Shown here one piece after another: positions 23,001-23,656 of a stretch of 23,656 bases of DNA. Every line of letters begins with the position of its first letter. The first letter of the stretch is position 1. The stretch comes from Collodictyon triciliatum (Eukaryota; CRuMs), in assembly GCA_043381765.1 (NCBI GenBank), contig JBHJMP010001111.1:1-23656 (forward strand), in the 5' to 3' direction. The notes under the pieces are model-generated. The model was given only the letters and a program-made list of their open reading frames with translations, searched no databases and had not been told where the DNA came from. The translations under genes were made by a program, and so were the position numbers.

Positions 23001-23615
23001 TCATCAGAGCTGTGGCTCTTTTGATTAGGGAGATGTTTCGTAGACTCATTATGGTCTTTGTTCTTCGTCGAAACTGCGCCGCATTTCGAAGGCAATCCAC
23101 ACACTGTGCAAAACTGAATGGATTTGATATTAGGCATTTTAAATTAGAGAATATACCATCGGCACGTACACAGGCGTTGAAATGTCGCAACAGTTAAACA
23201 AAAAAAAATACGTACCTCTCCAGCTCAAAGTTAATGGTCGCAACGTATTCAAGAGATAATATGTACTCGATGTGATGCTCGCCAAATGTTCTCTTTCTGA
23301 TACTCAGAGTTCTGGTGTAGGCATCAAGTGCTCCTTTAAAGCTAATCACAAATACTAATCTTAAAACTCAAGACCTTACGGGTATCTTCGAGCAAGAAGG
23401 CATATATCTTGATAATCAAGGGATTATAGTTTATTAAACCAACATATCAGATATTAAGATTCAAGAAGAAATCAAGAGCCAAAATTTACTCTTTCATATC
23501 ATGATTGATGCCTCCAATCTTTTCGTAACAATTTACGACTTTCGGGTGGTTCTCTCCGAGTGTAGCAATCAAAATTTCAACGCATTCATTCAAGCATTCC
23601 AGTGCCTCGCTTTTA
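20008..23615 (-). CDS. Second STAND-type paralogue: TPR - doubled linker - pentapeptide - WD40 - Sel1 (5' part beyond window)
   Basis: Four visible exons (minus): 23490-23615, 23216-23341, 22643-23113 and 20008-22546, 1086 visible aa; the gene continues past the right edge. The two 126-nt exons each encode one TPR, matching exons 7477-7602 and 7261-7386 of the first gene. The 471-nt exon and the start of the last exon each encode one copy of the linker module found once in the first gene (FWEEMRERF and FWACMRDRF are equivalent), so the module is duplicated in tandem here. Then come pentapeptide repeats (21801-22000), seven WD40 blades (20850-21787, GPNGEKWLASGS type) and only three Sel1-like NGWGVE units (20011-20530). 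A NACHT domain is expected upstream by analogy but is not visible. The internal ATGs at 22527 and 23050 are not starts: splicing restores NR-HSFAIEMLRKSA and S-FAQCVDCLRNAA. Confidence 0.87.
20011..20530 (-). repeat. Three Sel1-like repeats ending the second STAND-type gene
   Basis: Signatures VYEHGWGVESN, CYENGWGVEKS and CYENGWGVERD, each separated by the same helical insert (FEKLKHLAQQGS type) seen in the first gene. Half the copy number of the first gene (three against six), so this array expands or contracts. Confidence 0.85.
20850..21787 (-). repeat. Seven WD40 blades of the second STAND-type gene
   Basis: Seven units with the same GPNGE(K/N)WLASGS loop as in the first gene. The fourth blade is slightly short (LEGRATDLCICPVQGPNGEK), and the last lacks the final WD (it reads IRLSHL). 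The number of blades matches the paralogue, so the seven-fold propeller predates their split. Confidence 0.9.
21801..22000 (-). repeat. Pentapeptide-repeat segment of the second STAND-type gene
   Basis: Units such as LDLSH, VKIPH, ANLSK, SNFTG, ANLTG, VNFAN and ATFGD, followed by ANMNGVKFG. Same place and order as in the first gene, between the linker module and the propeller. Confidence 0.85.
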
Positions 23616-23656
23616 CTGCAACACAATCATGTATTAATTGTCATATTTTCAATTAT
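23471..23656. repeat. Copy 2 of the near-identical 186-bp block (continues past window)
   Basis: Matches 7458-7643 with three mismatches seen, across the TPR exon 23490-23615 and its upstream intron. It runs to the last base of the window, so the true length of the identity tract is unknown. Confidence 0.95.

Overview
The window is nuclear DNA from a eukaryotic microbe. Every gene on both strands is split by short GT-AG introns (mostly 60-300 bp), intergenic DNA is AT-rich and full of simple repeats, and the products are typical eukaryotic families (PX, VASt-like, WDR13-like, ZNF706-like). I cannot name the lineage; a free-living protist is my best inference. One 546-bp run of N (11283-11828) splits the window. 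Exons below were assembled by hand from splice consensus, reading phase and protein-family continuity. All internal phases close.

Left part (1-3986): two minus-strand housekeeping genes. One is a tiny two-exon ZNF706/SERF-like zinc-finger protein (772-1257). The other is a four-exon isopentenyl-diphosphate isomerase with a likely organelle presequence (1654-3243).

Centre-left (3987-11239, minus): the main object, a gene of at least 19 exons whose 5' end lies in the gap. Its 1781 visible residues run P-loop NACHT-type STAND NTPase, winged helix, about seven kinesin-light-chain-type TPRs (one per exon, almost all 126 nt), an unrecognised helical linker module, pentapeptide repeats, seven WD40 blades and six long-period Sel1-like repeats. 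This is the architecture of an NLR-like or signalling STAND receptor, with four repeat families stacked in one chain.

Centre-right (11908-17413, plus): a 20-exon gene, divergent from the first across the gap. It encodes a VASt-like lipid-binding domain, an acidic/Ser-rich linker, a PX domain, ankyrin repeats and a WDR13-like WD40 domain.

Right part: a minus-strand DUF2270 membrane protein (a family I know mainly from bacteria and archaea) with a probable hidden last exon (18066-19079), then a non-LTR reverse-transcriptase relic (19320-19697). Last comes the 3' part of a second STAND-type paralogue (20008-23615, minus, continuing past the window). This paralogue has a doubled linker module and only three Sel1-like units. 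One of its TPR exons, with flanking intron, is nearly identical to the matching exon of the first gene (186 bp, 3 differences), although the other compared regions of the two proteins are clearly diverged. This points to recent exon duplication or gene conversion in an evolving receptor-like family.
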